Below are positions 39,002 to 48,022 of a stretch of DNA of 64,000 nucleotides, one piece after another (positions within the stretch are counted from its first letter, which is position 1; each line of letters begins with the position of its first letter). The stretch covers positions 62,001-126,000 of the forward strand of contig NZ_JABULX010000006.1 in the NCBI RefSeq assembly GCF_013328345.1, in the 5' to 3' direction. This stretch comes from Marinifaba aquimaris. GTDB taxonomy: Bacteria > Pseudomonadota > Gammaproteobacteria > Enterobacterales > Alteromonadaceae. The notes beneath the pieces are model-generated. The model worked only from the letters and a program-made list of their open reading frames with translations, ran no database searches and was not told the DNA's origin. Position numbers and translations under genes: made by a program.

Positions 39002-40384
39002 ATGTTGCAAATATACAATACACTGGCCCGAGAAAAACAAGTATTTAAACCAATTGAAGAGAATAAAGTTGGTTTATACGTCTGCGGGATCACTGTTTAT
39101 GACCTAAGTCATATTGGTCATGCGCGCACTTACATAAGCTTTGACAATATGGTTCGCTACCTGCGTTTTAGCGGCTATGAAGTGACTTATGTCAGAAACA
39201 TCACAGATGTCGATGATAAAATCATTAAACGCGCAATCGAAAATAAAGAAACCTGTGCCGAATTAACTGAGCGCACTATTGCTATGATGCACGAAGACTT
39301 TGCCGCATTAAACATGCTACCTGCAGATGTCGAGCCTCGTGTTACAACACATATGCAAGAAATTATCGATATGGTCGCACAACTCGTTGACAAGGGTCAT
39401 GCCTATGTAGCCGATAACGGCGATGTACTATTTGACGTTTCAAGCTACCCTGACTACGGCAAGCTAAGCGGCCAAGATTTAGAGCAATTACAAGCTGGTG
39501 CTCGTGTTGATGTTGAAGAGTCAAAACGCAACCCACTTGATTTTGTTTTGTGGAAAATGGCAAAACCAGGTGAACCTAGCTGGACTTCACCTTGGGGAGA
39601 AGGCCGTCCAGGTTGGCATATAGAATGTTCGGCAATGAACAAAAAAGTACTAGGCAGTCACTTTGATATCCACGGAGGGGGCTCTGATTTAACCTTCCCT
39701 CATCATGAAAATGAAATTGCGCAAAGCTGTTGTGCACATAAAACCAACTATGTGAACTACTGGATGCATTCAGGCATGGTACAAGTTGACCAAGTTAAGA
39801 TGTCTAAATCACTGGGTAATTTCTTTACGGTTAGAGATGTATTAGCCAAATATGATGCAGAAACGGTTCGCTATTTCCTTATATCAGGCCATTATCGCAG
39901 TCAGCTCAATTACTCGACAGAGAATTTAGATCAAGCACATGCAGCACTTGAACGTATTTATACCTCACTGCGTGATTTAACAATTCCTACAATTGAGCTT
40001 GATAAAGAAAATGAGTATGTAGCGCGTTTTTGCCAAGCAATGGATGACGATTTCAATACGCCGGAAGCGTTAGCCGTTATTTTCGAGCTGACTAAGGCCA
40101 TCAACCGAGAAAAAGCTAATAACTTGGAAAAAGCGGCAGAGCTTGCCGCTATTTTAAAAGGCTTAGGCGAGATATTAGGTGTATTACAATTAGACCCAGA
40201 CAGCTTCTTACAAGGTGATGAATCTGATGAAGAAGTAGCTGAAATTGAACGTTTAATTGAAATGCGTACCCAAGCGCGTAAAGACAAAAACTGGGCAGTA
40301 GCAGATGAAGTAAGAGATAAACTCAACGAGATGGGGATAATTCTTGAAGAAAGTGCAACAGGTACCAGCTGGCGCAGAAAATAA
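39002..40384 (+). CDS. cysS: Cysteinyl-tRNA synthetase
   Basis: Class I synthetase charging tRNA-Cys. 460 residues. HIGH motif SHIGHART, zinc ligands at Cys28 ([11 protein letters not shown]) and later GWHIECSAM and [14 protein letters not shown] motif [10 protein letters not shown], then the helical anticodon domain ending in SWRRK. A TAGAAT at about 38956 may be the -10 of its promoter. Closed by a strong terminator. Confidence 0.97.
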   Translation: MLQIYNTLAREKQVFKPIEENKVGLYVCGITVYDLSHIGHARTYISFDNMVRYLRFSGYEVTYVRNITDVDDKIIKRAIENKETCAELTERTIAMMHEDFAALNMLPADVEPRVTTHMQEIIDMVAQLVDKGHAYVADNGDVLFDVSSYPDYGKLSGQDLEQLQAGARVDVEESKRNPLDFVLWKMAKPGEPSWTSPWGEGRPGWHIECSAMNKKVLGSHFDIHGGGSDLTFPHHENEIAQSCCAHKTNYVNYWMHSGMVQVDQVKMSKSLGNFFTVRDVLAKYDAETVRYFLISGHYRSQLNYSTENLDQAHAALERIYTSLRDLTIPTIELDKENEYVARFCQAMDDDFNTPEALAVIFELTKAINREKANNLEKAAELAAILKGLGEILGVLQLDPDSFLQGDESDEEVAEIERLIEMRTQARKDKNWAVADEVRDKLNEMGIILEESATGTSWRRK

Positions 40385-40400
40385 GTAATCTTTGATAGAT

Positions 40401-40432
40401 AAAAAAAGCGAGTATGGGTACTCGCTTTTTTT
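40401..40432. terminator. Bidirectional terminator after cysS
   Basis: A7-GCGAGTA, loop TGGG, TACTCGC-T7: perfect and symmetric, serving cysS and the convergent small membrane protein gene. Confidence 0.92.
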
Positions 40433-40440
40433 ATGTCCTG

Positions 40441-40662
40441 TTAATCAGGACTCATTTCATTAACCGCTTCATCAACTCGCCAAGCGCCCTCTGCAAGCTC
40501 AGGAACCGTCTTTAAAATATGGGTAAACGCATAAAGTAATACACCATGATGAGCACCAATAACACTTTCTTCCCACGTTAACCACGTTTCGTAGCCCGCT
40601 GTACATAACAAAACAAAACCAACGAGAAAAGTAAAAATGGGAGAGTGGAGAAAACGCAGCAT
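40441..40662 (-). CDS. Small membrane protein, unknown function
   Basis: 73 residues. One clear membrane helix at about residues 8-25 (IFTFLVGFVLLCTAGYETW), then a helical segment with HHGVLLYAFTHILK and an acidic end. It lies between two terminators with its own short upstream gap, which supports a separate gene. I do not recognise a family with certainty; similar short proteins appear beside cysS in marine Gammaproteobacteria as far as I recall. Confidence 0.55.
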   Translation of the reverse strand: MLRFLHSPIFTFLVGFVLLCTAGYETWLTWEESVIGAHHGVLLYAFTHILKTVPELAEGAWRVDEAVNEMSPD

Positions 40663-40694
40663 TGATTAACCTTAACTATATGAATTACAAAGAC

Positions 40695-40721
40695 AAAAAA
40701 GCCGACATAACGTCGGCTTTT
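40695..40721 (-). terminator. Terminator after the chemoreceptor gene
   Basis: Minus-strand stem GCCGAC/GTCGGC with a 5-base loop followed by T6. Confidence 0.85.
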
Positions 40722-40744
40722 CATCTTACTAAAATGTTTGCAGA

Positions 40745-42373
40745 TTAACTAATTTTAAAGTGAGACATCATCTCTTCTAGGTTATCTGTTAACTCAACTA
40801 AAGCATGTGTCGAGTCTTTACCTGCACGCGCTACGTCTGCTGCCTCATGTGAGCTTTCTGCGATCATATTAATTCGGCGAGAAATATCATCGCCCACTTG
40901 GCTTTGCTCGCTAGCTGCAGTTGCGATTTGATTATTCATATCAGTGATCGTGCTGAGAGCTTGAGCAATTTGGTTTAAAGCTTGTGCTGCTTGTTGAGTC
41001 TGCTCAACTGTGCCTGCACTTGATTCTTTACTCATATCCATCGCATCTACACCGCGTTTAGAACCGCTTTGCAGGCGCTCAATCATATTTTGAATTTCTT
41101 CAGTACTGTCTTGCGTACGCTTAGCTAAACTGCGTACCTCATCAGCAACAACCGCGAAACCACGACCTTGCTCACCGGCACGAGCAGCTTCAATCGCCGC
41201 GTTTAATGCTAATAAGTTAGTTTGTTCGGCAATACCGCGAATTACATCTAACACAGATACGATATTAGCAACATCGCTACCTAAAGCGGTAATGACTTCA
41301 CTCGCTTCATCAATTTGATTTGCTAAGCTTTCAATTGATGATACGGCACTATCAACAATAGCGTGTGCTCTTTCACCCTCTTTATCTGCATCTTGGGTAG
41401 CAGTTGCAGCAGAACCCGCACTTTCTGAGACGGTTTGTGATGAAGATGACATTTGCGTCATGGCTGTAGCAACCATATCGATTTCTAATTTTTGAACTTC
41501 GAACTTCTCATCAATTTCTGAGGTACGTTCGTCCGCGGCTTCAATTTCCTTGCGAAGGTGAGAAACTGAATTCGACACATTACTCATGATGTCTTGTAAA
41601 GATGCACGCATACGAACAGTCGAACCATAGATGGAGTCTTCTTCAGCAAATGTATCAACACTTTGTGTATTGGTTAAATCACCCGATGCAACGGTTTTAA
41701 CTAAGCTCAATACATCAGTCGGTTCGCCACCAAGTAGTTTTAACAGGCGAGAAGTCGCCATTAATAAAATACCGCCTAGTACTATAGTTAAGAATAAACA
41801 GATGCCAATCTGCCAACGTGCAGAACTCCAAAAACGCGCTTCAACTTCATTGAAACCAATACCGTTACCAACAAACCAACCCCATTCAGGTGTTCTGATT
41901 GCTACTGATAATTTGTTTTCAATAGAGTTATCGGCTTGCTTTTGTGTCCATTCGTATTCAGCAATACCCGAACGCTGTTTATTAACGGCATTGAGTAGAA
42001 TTTTACCAACACTTTGGCCTTTACCATCTTTAAATTCGTGGAAGCTGGTACCATGAAGCTGGGGATCATAAGGTGCAGCGACAAAATCTAAATTTTCATC
42101 GGCTACATATACATACTCGCCTTTTTTGTATTTGTTATTGCGCAGTATTTCTGTTGCCAGCTCTTTCGCGGCTTCTTGGGTCATTTTACCTTGAGCAGCA
42201 TATTTTTCGATTTCAACAACAGCGTTATAAGTCGAGAGTAATAACTGCTCTACCCTAGCTTTGTTGTCATTATTACTTGCAACTTTTAACGTAAATAAGC
42301 CTACAACCATTATTGCCAAAAATGAGGCTAAAATAAGGCCAACTAACAGGCCTACTTTTTTACGTAGTGTCAT
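40745..42373 (-). CDS. Methyl-accepting chemotaxis protein with single-Cache sensor
   Basis: 542 residues. Membrane helices at about 8-30 and 188-208 flank a periplasmic single-Cache domain ([34 protein letters not shown]), a fold that often binds small carboxylates. A short HAMP-like segment ([22 protein letters not shown]) leads to the signalling coiled coil with the conserved tip [35 protein letters not shown]. Ligand not predictable. Alone in its unit. Confidence 0.93.
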   Translation of the reverse strand: MTLRKKVGLLVGLILASFLAIMVVGLFTLKVASNNDNKARVEQLLLSTYNAVVEIEKYAAQGKMTQEAAKELATEILRNNKYKKGEYVYVADENLDFVAAPYDPQLHGTSFHEFKDGKGQSVGKILLNAVNKQRSGIAEYEWTQKQADNSIENKLSVAIRTPEWGWFVGNGIGFNEVEARFWSSARWQIGICLFLTIVLGGILLMATSRLLKLLGGEPTDVLSLVKTVASGDLTNTQSVDTFAEEDSIYGSTVRMRASLQDIMSNVSNSVSHLRKEIEAADERTSEIDEKFEVQKLEIDMVATAMTQMSSSSQTVSESAGSAATATQDADKEGERAHAIVDSAVSSIESLANQIDEASEVITALGSDVANIVSVLDVIRGIAEQTNLLALNAAIEAARAGEQGRGFAVVADEVRSLAKRTQDSTEEIQNMIERLQSGSKRGVDAMDMSKESSAGTVEQTQQAAQALNQIAQALSTITDMNNQIATAASEQSQVGDDISRRINMIAESSHEAADVARAGKDSTHALVELTDNLEEMMSHFKIS

Positions 42374-42668
42374 TCAAAATACCCCTAAATTAAGAGTGAT
42401 TAGATCAGTTTGCTAAAAATTAGTTTAGCTCATATCTCTGTATTTATTAGCTTTTTAGAAAAAAAACCAAACGTACTTTTCTTCTATGAATTTACTTGAG
42501 CATAATCCCTTTAAATTTAACTTCGGCATCAAAGTCAAAAACTTGACCCCCATTGCTGATTAAAATTGTTAGCAATAAATGAACCAAGTTCCTATTAACC
42601 CCTAGATTAAAAAATTTATAATTAACTGGATAGCCCTAAATGACTGTAATATGTAACAAAAAGCATAT

Positions 42669-43436
42669 CTAACATTTTGAGTCAAACCAGCTTCTTAATG
42701 CGGTTATCACAAAATCAGCATCATCTAGTGCCATGTCATGGCCTGCTTTGTCATTTAACAAAATAGGTAGCGACCAAAACTGAGCGATTGCTTTTGAACA
42801 TTTAGCTGAAACGAGCTGATCGTTTTCACTAACAAGAAGTATGCATTTTTGTTGAGGTTTTTTGATGATAGGGCTACTCGCTGCAGCGAATAACTGGCGA
42901 AAGGCATTGACTGTGCGTACAGGAAATTGCTTGGCGATGGCTAACCAATGGTTAATAGTATCCTGTCTAACATACTTGTCATTAATGTTAGACGTCAACT
43001 TAAAAACCATGTGTTCTTTTTTAATTTTTGATAAAAATAGAAACACAGTAACAAGCGGGTAACACTGCCAATTTAGGCGCTGATAAAAAGGTGAGAACTG
43101 TTTTAAGCTGGTATTAATCAAACATAAAGATTGAATTCTTTTAGGTTCGGCTTGCGCCCACTCTAAAGCAATCATTCCTCCCATCGAAATGGCCACTACA
43201 TCAACAGATTGTTGTTTGGGTAACTGACCATCCAATTGAACAGACAAACTTTGCCGCATAGCTGAAATGCTACTTGGGCTGTCTTCTCGATATTGATGAC
43301 CATTACCCGGAATATCGAGGCAAATAACTCGGCGTTTTAACTGAATAGATAGCTGCTTGGGAAAGTCGCCCCAGTGGTATTGGTTGCGCAATAAACCTCT
43401 GATTAATAATACAGGTCGTTCGTTAGATAGCTCCAT
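42669..43436 (-). CDS. Alpha/beta-hydrolase
   Basis: 255 residues from the ATG overlapping the preceding stop (TAATG). Oxyanion strand LLIRGLLRNQYHW, nucleophile elbow VAISMGGMIALEWA (Ser in GxSxG form S-M-G-G), acid in LVSENDQLVS and His in AGHDMALDD. Fold is clear, substrate is not. Translational coupling to the M14-type peptidase upstream suggests they act on related substrates. Confidence 0.8.
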   Translation of the reverse strand: MELSNERPVLLIRGLLRNQYHWGDFPKQLSIQLKRRVICLDIPGNGHQYREDSPSSISAMRQSLSVQLDGQLPKQQSVDVVAISMGGMIALEWAQAEPKRIQSLCLINTSLKQFSPFYQRLNWQCYPLVTVFLFLSKIKKEHMVFKLTSNINDKYVRQDTINHWLAIAKQFPVRTVNAFRQLFAAASSPIIKKPQQKCILLVSENDQLVSAKCSKAIAQFWSLPILLNDKAGHDMALDDADFVITALRSWFDSKC

Positions 43437-44458
43437 TAGTTGTCGTACCACAGCTGAGTCGCTTTTTGCTCCATGGACAAACTCTTACCATCATTTAGCC
43501 AATTTTTATAAGATGCGGTGGCACGCATCAAAAAATCCATCAGTATAAGGTGACTTCGCAACACGCGCTTCACTCGATGAGGTTTCATTGGATGAAATAA
43601 GCCCAAAGCTTTTAATAACTGAATAGGGTTTTTCTTCACCCAACGCCACGATCCCATTTCGAGTGTAAGCGGTAAAAATACTGTTTCAGTTTTTAACGAC
43701 TCATCATATAAATAATCCCACAAATCACCATGGCATAAATAATGTTTGGCTTGAGGTTCAAATACATAACTCAAATGCGGGTAGGTCTGAAATAAAAGCT
43801 CGCGCAGGTGATAAACCTCACCTATGTGATGAATCGGTTTCAGTTTACTTTTAGCATAGGGAAACCAAAGCCTATCATGTAAGCCAAAGCCTGAATGACA
43901 ATCGAGTACAAGGCTAAAAGGCGATTGAAAAACATTGCTGCGAATAAAGTCAGTCACGGCTTGGGATTCAACTTCAAGCTGATTTTTTGTTCCTCTGAAC
44001 CAAGGAATGTGTTTACTTAATCGCTGTCCACCGACTAAAAAGGCCGTTTTTTCTTGGCTTTCTACGGGCGCATTTCTCATCAAGTCAACATGATTACCAT
44101 TTGAACGCCAGTGCTGCGCTACCCCAACAGGGTTAACCAAAGGAATAAAGTTAATTTGTACTGTTTCCAGCATTTGCTGAATGGATAACTCCCATTGCAT
44201 TCGGCCCAATAAGGTTTCTAAAAAACCAATTAACACCTGAGAGCCAATGCGCTCAAGACCGTGTACACCGCCAACAAAAGTAATACAAGGCGCTTTTGAA
44301 TTTTCTGTGCCTAAAGAAATGGCATGAATAGGAAATAACTGATTTTGATAAGGCACATGAGCTAAAACTTGACTGCGTAATAAGCTGCGGTTGGATTCAA
44401 TAATAAACTCAATTTGCTTGAGTTCAGGCAAAGTATCTAGCAACAATCTATTTGGCAT
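43436..44458 (-). CDS. M14-family (AstE/AspA or carboxypeptidase-like) metallo-hydrolase
   Basis: 340 residues. Zinc motif HGLE in TFVGGVHGLERIGSQV, third ligand His in LVLDCHSGFG, and the catalytic Glu probably in LTLEMGSWRW. This pattern is that of M14 carboxypeptidases and aspartoacylase-like enzymes. No signal peptide, so cytosolic. First of a two-gene unit with the hydrolase. Substrate unknown. Confidence 0.78.
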   Translation of the reverse strand: MPNRLLLDTLPELKQIEFIIESNRSLLRSQVLAHVPYQNQLFPIHAISLGTENSKAPCITFVGGVHGLERIGSQVLIGFLETLLGRMQWELSIQQMLETVQINFIPLVNPVGVAQHWRSNGNHVDLMRNAPVESQEKTAFLVGGQRLSKHIPWFRGTKNQLEVESQAVTDFIRSNVFQSPFSLVLDCHSGFGLHDRLWFPYAKSKLKPIHHIGEVYHLRELLFQTYPHLSYVFEPQAKHYLCHGDLWDYLYDESLKTETVFLPLTLEMGSWRWVKKNPIQLLKALGLFHPMKPHRVKRVLRSHLILMDFLMRATASYKNWLNDGKSLSMEQKATQLWYDN

Positions 44459-44547
44459 ATGGGTTAAGCTTAATCTTGCTTAAATAGTAGACCACGCTAG
44501 CAATTTAAAAAGTCACTTTTAAGACACCCAGCATTTTTACCAATAAA

Positions 44548-44958
44548 TTATTGATACAAGATATTTTTGTGTTTAATCCAACCATCAGTGTGACGTTTTT
44601 TCGGATCGTGATGCGTCCAATGCACAACTCCGCCTTTATTGTTCCATTCATACTCACCGTAAACTTCAACCCAATCACCTACTTTTAGCGAGTTAATTTT
44701 TGGCGCGAGATCGATATTGTGAGCAATTAACAATGTCTGTTTTGACGCTAACTTGACGATAAACCTTTGGTGTTTACTGCCCTTCAAATCATCAGGTAAC
44801 AGTTTAATGACCCTTGCTTTAAATTGGATCTGTAGATCAGAACGCTTATTTTCATATGCCTGTGCTAATTGTTTAACCGCTGATAATGATTGCCCGTAGC
44901 CATAGCTAACAACTGAAAAGCACAACACGAATAATAGGTATTGAATTAACTTAACCAA
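44548..44958 (-). CDS. DUF3465 exported OB-fold protein
   Basis: 136 residues with a signal peptide (cleavage near YGYGQS) and a small beta-rich domain. The end GDWVEVYGEYEWNNKGGVVHWTHHDP with DGWIKH is the DUF3465 signature. Related nucleic-acid-type OB folds are known, but no function is established for this family. Single gene. Confidence 0.8.
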   Translation of the reverse strand: MVKLIQYLLFVLCFSVVSYGYGQSLSAVKQLAQAYENKRSDLQIQFKARVIKLLPDDLKGSKHQRFIVKLASKQTLLIAHNIDLAPKINSLKVGDWVEVYGEYEWNNKGGVVHWTHHDPKKRHTDGWIKHKNILYQ

Positions 44959-45064
44959 GGTGCTTACCTTTTGATTTTGAAATAAAACTTAACGCCATCG
45001 TTAATATTAATTTAACAAAGCCAGTTCAAAATACCCAACAAGTCATGAAGTAGTGAGAAAAGAA

Positions 45065-45271
45065 ATGGCAGATAATATGGTTAACTCAACACACAACATT
45101 ATTGTTAATGAACTAGCAGGCCTTGGTTTAATTAATGAATTAAACCGTGATTTTGTACAGCAACCTGATGATTTAGCACAATTGCTAGAGATGATGATGC
45201 TAGATGACAGTTTATCTAATAAATTAAGATTTCAATTAGCCAATTACCTTCACTGCATTCAAGTGCACTAA
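45065..45271 (+). CDS. Small acidic conserved protein, paralogue of the 30136-30321 product
   Basis: 68 residues from the ATG at 45065, with a weak purine-rich stretch upstream. Core DLAQLLEMMMLDDSLSNKLRFQLANYL aligns with the paralogue at 30 kb (LLxMMxxDDxLS). All-helical by appearance. A clear terminator 18 bases after the stop supports it as an independent gene. No known domain. Confidence 0.55.
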   Translation: MADNMVNSTHNIIVNELAGLGLINELNRDFVQQPDDLAQLLEMMMLDDSLSNKLRFQLANYLHCIQVH

Positions 45272-45288
45272 ATACTTCTCTTCAAAAT

Positions 45289-45326
45289 GCAGAGGTGAGA
45301 ATGACACGAAACCACCTCTGCTTTTT
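45289..45326 (+). terminator. Terminator after the small acidic protein gene
   Basis: GCAGAGGTG and CACCTCTGC, 9-bp perfect stem with a 15-base loop, followed by T5. Confidence 0.8.
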
Positions 45327-45480
45327 CTGCACCTAGCGATCATTTCAACTGAATATCTATTAACACTAAAGCCGACGTTTCATCCTTTCCGCTAGCAAAC
45401 TAAATGCATTGTCAACACAACCAAGCTACGTATCTATCCAGCCGTTAAACTTGAGTCGTGATGATCACTTATTTGATTAA

Positions 45481-45530
45481 CTTCTCTTAGATAAATCAAG
45501 CACACTTAATTAAAGTGTGCTCTAGAGAAG
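45481..45530. repeat. Two-tier hairpin downstream of the 6-TM protein gene
   Basis: Inner perfect stem AGCACACTT/AAGTGTGCT (45499-45521, 5-base loop) nested in an outer stem CTTCTCTTAG/CTAGAGAAG with one bulge. No T-run on either side. It may stabilise the 3' end of the minus-strand transcript ending at 45540. Confidence 0.45.
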
Positions 45531-45539
45531 TCACAGCTG

Positions 45540-46229
45540 TTAATTAAGCTGAAGTGGACGTTTTGTCTTAACCGCCAATTGCCACAACATGAGTAATTTG
45601 ACAATTAAACTGGCAATGACAAGTAAAGTTAAATCAGCGACTTGCCAGCCTAAGGTATACAGCACCAGGGCTTTACCTGCGAAATACCCCAAGACAGAAA
45701 ACTGTAACCAGCGCCCTAACCAAACCCCATAACTAGATGCAATAGGAAATTTAAATTGCGCAACCCACAAACTGAATTTTGCCATCGACCAAACAAGTAA
45801 ACCAACGACAAAAAACGAACTGATAATATGCCATTGTTGCCAACCCACAACTTGCGCAGATTTGGCCGGACCGGACCAAAGTGCATCCCAACTTACCGTT
45901 AATATCAACGCAAACGTAATTAACCTGAAATGGCTTAAGCTGTCGACATCTTCATCACTTGCCGTGAACTCTTGGTAAAGGAAAATAGCGATACAAACAA
46001 AAGCAAAAACCCCCACCCAAGGCGTAATGGTCGGAATGAAATGCATACTCGCTAAAGTAAGTAAATAACCAGCAGCAGGTAATAAGGTGTGCGACAAAGA
46101 CACACCAACTAACCAAGTGTTAAGCAAGCCATGTTTTTGTAGAGCTTGTCGCTGCAACAAGGTGGCCATCACCACATCCGTGCCAATCGCTAATGCCATC
46201 AAGCCGCAAGCATAAACATAATCAAACAT
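45540..46229 (-). CDS. Six-helix membrane protein, LysE/MntP-like topology
   Basis: 229 residues, six or seven hydrophobic helices. The N-terminal GTDVVMATLLQRQAL and SLSHTLLPAAGYLL recall the paired acidic-helix motifs of MntP/LysE-type exporters, but identity is too low for me to name it. Two bases after the di-haem protein gene, so certainly cotranscribed with it. A metal or small-molecule exporter is a guess. Confidence 0.6.
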   Translation of the reverse strand: MFDYVYACGLMALAIGTDVVMATLLQRQALQKHGLLNTWLVGVSLSHTLLPAAGYLLTLASMHFIPTITPWVGVFAFVCIAIFLYQEFTASDEDVDSLSHFRLITFALILTVSWDALWSGPAKSAQVVGWQQWHIISSFFVVGLLVWSMAKFSLWVAQFKFPIASSYGVWLGRWLQFSVLGYFAGKALVLYTLGWQVADLTLLVIASLIVKLLMLWQLAVKTKRPLQLN

Positions 46230-46231
46230 GA

Positions 46232-47911
46232 TTATTTTGCTCCTTGTTGTGCCTTAGCTTTGATAGCGTTAGCGGTATTTAAGGCCGAATGTTGCCAATT
46301 AAGGCGGATATCGTATTGGTAACGATTCGCTTCATCTAGCGGAGCCTGTGAATCGTCAACTTGTTGTAATACATTTTTAGCTTTGCCAATTACAGCATCG
46401 CGGCCAAAAAGGTAACTCTGCTCTTTAACTAACGTGAAGTAGGCTTTATTTAAATCAAGCGCGCGTTGCTTTGATGGCATAATAAGTTGATAGACGTTAT
46501 CAAGTGCCAATACTTTTTGTTTGTTAACCTGACCATCTGAAGTGAACCAGTTATCTAACATTTCTTGGTTTTGTCTAAACTCATCACCTCCACCTACACG
46601 TTGTAAATAGGTTAGAAACTCCCCCTGCTCTTCACCTATAGTAGGTACATCCTTTTGGGCTTTAAGATCAATGTAACCCCAACCAGCTAAGCCGTCTAAC
46701 TTACGGGCAAAAGAGAACGTTTGGTCGATAGTACTACCCACAGTTTTATGGCAACCGTTGCAAAATTCCATTTCTTGATCGTGCTGTTGACGAAGTGCTC
46801 CCGCTTCATCTTCGATATAAGCATTGATGGTCCAACCAAAGCCGTTGCCAATACCGCGATCACCTAAGTGATTCGTTTTAGGTAATTGTTCAAATTCCTT
46901 TTCTTTAAACTCAGTAAAATAAGCACTTTTTAGTTTGGCTACACTCTTAAACATATGCTTTTTCATGTAGCGCACTTCTTTCATACGTGGCGCATTGTAA
47001 ATCTCGCCTTGGGAATTAATGCCTAGATAACGTACCGTATGTAAAAACTCAGTCCCTTGCGGGTACAACATCTTCTCAATTTTGACGTTTTTTGCATCGC
47101 CCAGGTAATGCGACTGTTTGACAATGTGATTAACAAGACTGTGTTTGCCATCTTTGTTTAAGTCTTGGCCAAGTTGCTTTTCATCAATGGTTAATGTTGA
47201 TAATTGTTCGCTATCTTTAATTGCCATCTCAACTAACGCTAAGTTGGCAAAATAAACAGCTTCATTGTATTGACCGTTTAGCTGACGAAATGCCTCTGGC
47301 AGACGGATCATCGCATCACCAGTTGAACCATTTGTTGGCCAAAAAGTACTTGGGAAAGGTTTGTAATTATAAGCCACCCAAGCACTACCGTCTTTCGCTA
47401 AGCCTTTTTCATCAAAGGCTTTGTCAGGATAAGCTAAGTTCTCAATCGGTGTGTATTCACCTCGCCATTGCGTATCTTTAGCTTTTGCATCAATAAATAC
47501 TTGATAGTTATCTTGCTCAACCCAGCGTTGAATCATTTCATCGCTAAGTGATTTTATTTGTTCTGTTCGGTCGGTAAACAAGTTAACCCAGCTATTTTCC
47601 ATCCCAAGATCAGAAAATTCATATTCGCCTTGTAACCCGCCATCTGCCATTAAGTTACTTCTTTGTTCGGTTTGTGAGTAAGTTTGATGACACACATAAC
47701 ACGGATTATTTTTACCTTCGGTACGGGTGTAACACTGAGGAGGAATAACCGCTTCTGGGTTGTATTTTTCATTGTGCTTAATGTAATCAAGCGCTTTTAT
47801 TGAGTTAACGGCAGCTTGGCTAGCAATAGCAACATTGTGCAAACCAAAAGCGATGAAGGTAGCCAATAGCGAAAACGCCATTGATAAGTGAGTGCGTGGC
47901 ATATTAGACAT
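46232..47911 (-). CDS. Periplasmic di-haem cytochrome-like protein
   Basis: 559 residues with a signal peptide (residues about 1-31) and two c-type haem-binding motifs, CYVCH at 71-75 and CNGCH at 384-388. The rest is rich in Lys, Asp and aromatic residues with no domain I recognise. The wide spacing of the motifs suggests two haem lobes. It is preceded by a PhoX-like lipoprotein gene and followed at once by a membrane protein gene. An electron-transfer or metal-redox role in the periplasm is inference. Confidence 0.72.
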   Translation of the reverse strand: MSNMPRTHLSMAFSLLATFIAFGLHNVAIASQAAVNSIKALDYIKHNEKYNPEAVIPPQCYTRTEGKNNPCYVCHQTYSQTEQRSNLMADGGLQGEYEFSDLGMENSWVNLFTDRTEQIKSLSDEMIQRWVEQDNYQVFIDAKAKDTQWRGEYTPIENLAYPDKAFDEKGLAKDGSAWVAYNYKPFPSTFWPTNGSTGDAMIRLPEAFRQLNGQYNEAVYFANLALVEMAIKDSEQLSTLTIDEKQLGQDLNKDGKHSLVNHIVKQSHYLGDAKNVKIEKMLYPQGTEFLHTVRYLGINSQGEIYNAPRMKEVRYMKKHMFKSVAKLKSAYFTEFKEKEFEQLPKTNHLGDRGIGNGFGWTINAYIEDEAGALRQQHDQEMEFCNGCHKTVGSTIDQTFSFARKLDGLAGWGYIDLKAQKDVPTIGEEQGEFLTYLQRVGGGDEFRQNQEMLDNWFTSDGQVNKQKVLALDNVYQLIMPSKQRALDLNKAYFTLVKEQSYLFGRDAVIGKAKNVLQQVDDSQAPLDEANRYQYDIRLNWQHSALNTANAIKAKAQQGAK

Positions 47912-47976
47912 GATGGACTTCGTTTATTTCGTGTAAAGCAGGTCAAAGAATGGTTATTCTTTATCAGTTGAGAATA

Positions 47977-48006
47977 GGCACGAAAGCCAAAAGCGTCTTT
48001 CGTGCC
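47977..48006 (-). other. Stem-loop between the PhoX-like and di-haem genes
   Basis: GGCACGAAAG and CTTTCGTGCC, perfect 10-bp stem with a 10-base loop, 17 bases after the PhoX-like stop. No strong T-run, so it may be a partial terminator or mRNA stabiliser inside the operon. Confidence 0.5.
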
Positions 48007-48022
48007 TTACTCAAAGCGTCAG

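Noticed and set aside
41631-42056. Open frame of 141 codons on the plus strand
   Set aside because: Antisense to the chemoreceptor gene, no ribosome-binding site, no recognisable protein features.
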